64,000 bases of DNA from Ectocarpus siliculosus (Eukaryota; Sar; Phaeophyceae; Ectocarpales; Ectocarpaceae), in contig FN649740.1 of NCBI GenBank assembly GCA_000310025.1, positions 1,359,069 to 1,423,068 on the forward strand. Direction: 5' to 3'. Positions 62,801 through 64,000 of the stretch are shown piece by piece; position 1 is the first letter of the stretch, and every line of letters begins with the position of its first letter. The notes under the pieces are model-generated. The model did no database searches and was not told the DNA's origin. It saw only the letters and a program-made list of their open reading frames with translations. The position numbers were made by a program, and so were the translations under genes.

Positions 62801-63473
62801 CCACCACCTCCAACAACAGCATGTAACCACTATAATACTAACACCGCCAACAACAAACAGCAGCAGCAGCAGCAGCAGCAGCAATGACGACAACACCGAA
62901 AAAAAAAGAAAAGACTTGCCTCCTCTTCCGAGAGCCTCGAGAACCGCAGGATTGCGCATCTGCTCTGGATGGGCTCGATGATCTTCGTAGACACGTTGCA
63001 GGCCAGCGCAAACCTCGTCGTGTGGGAATAAATCTCCATCGTCCTTCGCGACGACGGGGGCAGGTGCACGCCAACAAACACAACCAACACGGGCAGTATC
63101 ATACAAGCACAGGAAAGCAAAAGGCTAGGACGCCATGGACATTGTTCTGGCAGTTCAAGCACAGGAAAGCAAAAGGTTAGGACGCCGTGGACATTGTTCT
63201 GCACACGGCACAACTACCTTCTCGACGCATGCCTGCCGAGACCGCAAAGCCGAAAAGAAGATCAAGGGGACGCACACGATGACAAGTCATCCTGCCGTCG
63301 GGCTGACGATCCCAATCAAGTAAATCCGAACGACAGACCCCGCAGAGCACGGCGGTCGCGCCGCGCCCACCTACACCTTTTACATACCTTCTCAACGCCT
63401 GCTGCGCCGATGCCGTCATCGAGTCCGCCTCGTCAAGGATGATCACCTTGTGCTGCCCTGGTGGGAGGGTGAC
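58077..63473 (-). CDS. RFC2: Replication factor C subunit 2 (clamp-loader small subunit), 3' part, 6 exons
   Basis: Exons: 63473-63388, 63043-62920, 60507-60340, 60069-59926, 58814-58758 and 58193-58077. The N-terminal exons (Walker A and so on) lie beyond the right edge. RFC2 is an AAA+ ATPase subunit of the complex that opens PCNA and loads it on primer-template DNA. Visible motifs: Walker [11 protein letters not shown], sensor 1 [16 protein letters not shown], the SRC arginine-finger motif IQSRC, sensor 2 region [11 protein letters not shown], then [20 protein letters not shown] and the C-terminal collar helix [13 protein letters not shown]. These match RFC2 (yeast Rfc4) more closely than other small subunits. 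Phases match throughout. The second exon listed ends in a GC donor (GAG|GCAAGT). A LINE fragment occupies most of the following 2.4-kb intron. Confidence 0.9.
59823..59912 (+). repeat. (CAG)n / (CGGCAG)n tract next to an RFC2 splice donor
   Basis: About 18 CAG units followed by CGGCAG hexamers, ending about 13 bases from the donor of the RFC2 exon 60069-59926. On the transcribed strand it reads as a GCTGCT-rich run just inside the intron. Confidence 0.9.
60539..60690 (-). repeat. Two adjacent copies of the C-tract-flanked module at the LINE 3' end
   Basis: Minus strand: after the RT-ORF stop comes GCTCCGTCTCGAAAGG, GTGGTCAATGGTCAAATGAC and GAGTACGCCCCCCCC. A second copy follows with GCTCCGTCCTCTCGAGG, TGGTCAATGGTCTAAC and ATGAGTACCCCCCC. 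The same module alone is at 1841, 17978, 20987 and 50891. Confidence 0.7.
60626..62660 (-). mobile_element. LINE retrotransposon fragment: reverse transcriptase and C-terminal zinc motif, 5'-truncated
   Basis: Minus-strand frames 62655-61685 and 61699-60626 carry non-LTR reverse transcriptase motifs in order: [28 protein letters not shown], motif [13 protein letters not shown], motif [15 protein letters not shown] and motif C MFADDFVG. The distal part ends in [17 protein letters not shown], the CCHC-like element common after LINE RT domains. The endonuclease half is missing. A frame shift near 61700-61735 separates the two parts, so this copy is dead. It lies in an RFC2 intron in the same orientation as the gene, with a C-run (minus strand) at its 5' end. 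Confidence 0.88.
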
Positions 63474-63559
63474 CTGTTAATATAACGGAGCCCCGTGTGT
63501 GTGTGTGTGTGTGAATAGGTGAGGGTTGCCTGTCCATGTTGCGGGAGTCACGAGGGCGC

Positions 63560-64000
63560 ACAGGTGAGCGTGCGCGGGTGTGTTTGTGTTTTTATTAATA
63601 GCATCGACGGCGCTAACCGGCTATCCAATGAAAACTATGACGTCAATGTCAGCGGGAAAAATTAAGGTCCCTAGAAGGGGGCTAAAATCCCAAAAACGCG
63701 CAGTTCGCATTTTATGCAATTGGCATTTGTGATTGTGTGTGTATTTGAACTAACATCGACCGCGCTAACCGGCTGACCAACGAAATGATGTCATTCTTGC
63801 GGCGGGAAGAAAAACCCGAACACGCTTTCTATTCAAAAGGGTATGTGAAATGGCTATTCACTTTTCTACCACGGATTGCGCTAAATGTTTAGCCAAGGAA
63901 ATGCGCTCGCTAAGTCGTGCCTGCGCGTGTTTCTTAAAACCAGCGTCGAAGTTCGCCGACCGGTTGACGAATGAAAAGACGTCCGCCTCAACGACCGGGA
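63560..64000 (+). repeat. Three further copies of the dispersed intronic repeat
   Basis: Cores at about 63600-63655, 63750-63800 and 63945-64000 (for example ACATCGACCGCGCTAACCGG, then GCTGACCAACGAAATGATG) with T/G-rich leads. Here they are opposite in strand to RFC2, whose 5' part should span this interval as an intron. Confidence 0.65.

Noticed and set aside
1..64000. CRISPR arrays, bacterial operons, rRNA
   Set aside because: No regularly spaced direct repeats with unique spacers, no ribosome-binding-site-spaced gene runs and no rRNA cores were seen.

Overview
The window looks like a piece of an intron-rich, GC-rich nuclear genome, most likely a brown alga or close stramenopile relative (inference). 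Reasons: many short exons with good GT-AG (and several GC-AG) junctions, introns of a few hundred bases to 2.4 kb, proteins with long Ala/Gln/Asn/Gly runs, a type III (p10-before-p20) metacaspase as known from algae with secondary plastids, and LINE retroelements. There are two runs of N (18134-18356 and 36480-36579), so this is a draft assembly. No bacterial operon, CRISPR array or rRNA was seen.

Layout, left to right. A minus-strand LINE (endonuclease half) runs off the left edge (1-1080). A FAR1-type zinc-finger gene (3209-7144, minus) stands head to head with a type III metacaspase gene (7533-15061, plus, 11 exons). Converging on the metacaspase is an EMC2 (ER membrane complex subunit 2) gene (18693-25493, minus), whose small exons are spread through repeats. 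Next on the same strand are a gene for a secreted, Asn-rich protein of unknown function (28414-32969, six exons) and an INCENP-like gene (38517-45486) with a SAP motif and a C-terminal IN-box. INCENP is head to head, 759 bp apart, with a large ARM/coiled-coil gene resembling CIP2A (46246-56904, plus, 12-13 exons). Converging on it is the 3' part of an RFC2 (clamp-loader small subunit) gene (58077-63473, minus), which carries a LINE reverse-transcriptase fragment in one intron and whose 5' exons lie beyond the right edge.

The gene models were built by hand from reading frames, splice consensus, intron phase and recognisable family motifs. Phases agree at almost every junction; the exceptions are stated (1-nt frame breaks in the metacaspase and INCENP, one phase conflict in EMC2). 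INCENP and RFC2 act in mitosis and DNA replication, and CIP2A is a mitosis/PP2A-linked protein in animals, so the right half is rich in cell-cycle genes.

Structure not explained by genes: a dispersed intronic repeat that often abuts splice sites; three separate tandem duplications that copy a splice site; a C-tract-flanked module shared with the LINE 3' end; and a degraded duplicate contig end beside the second gap.
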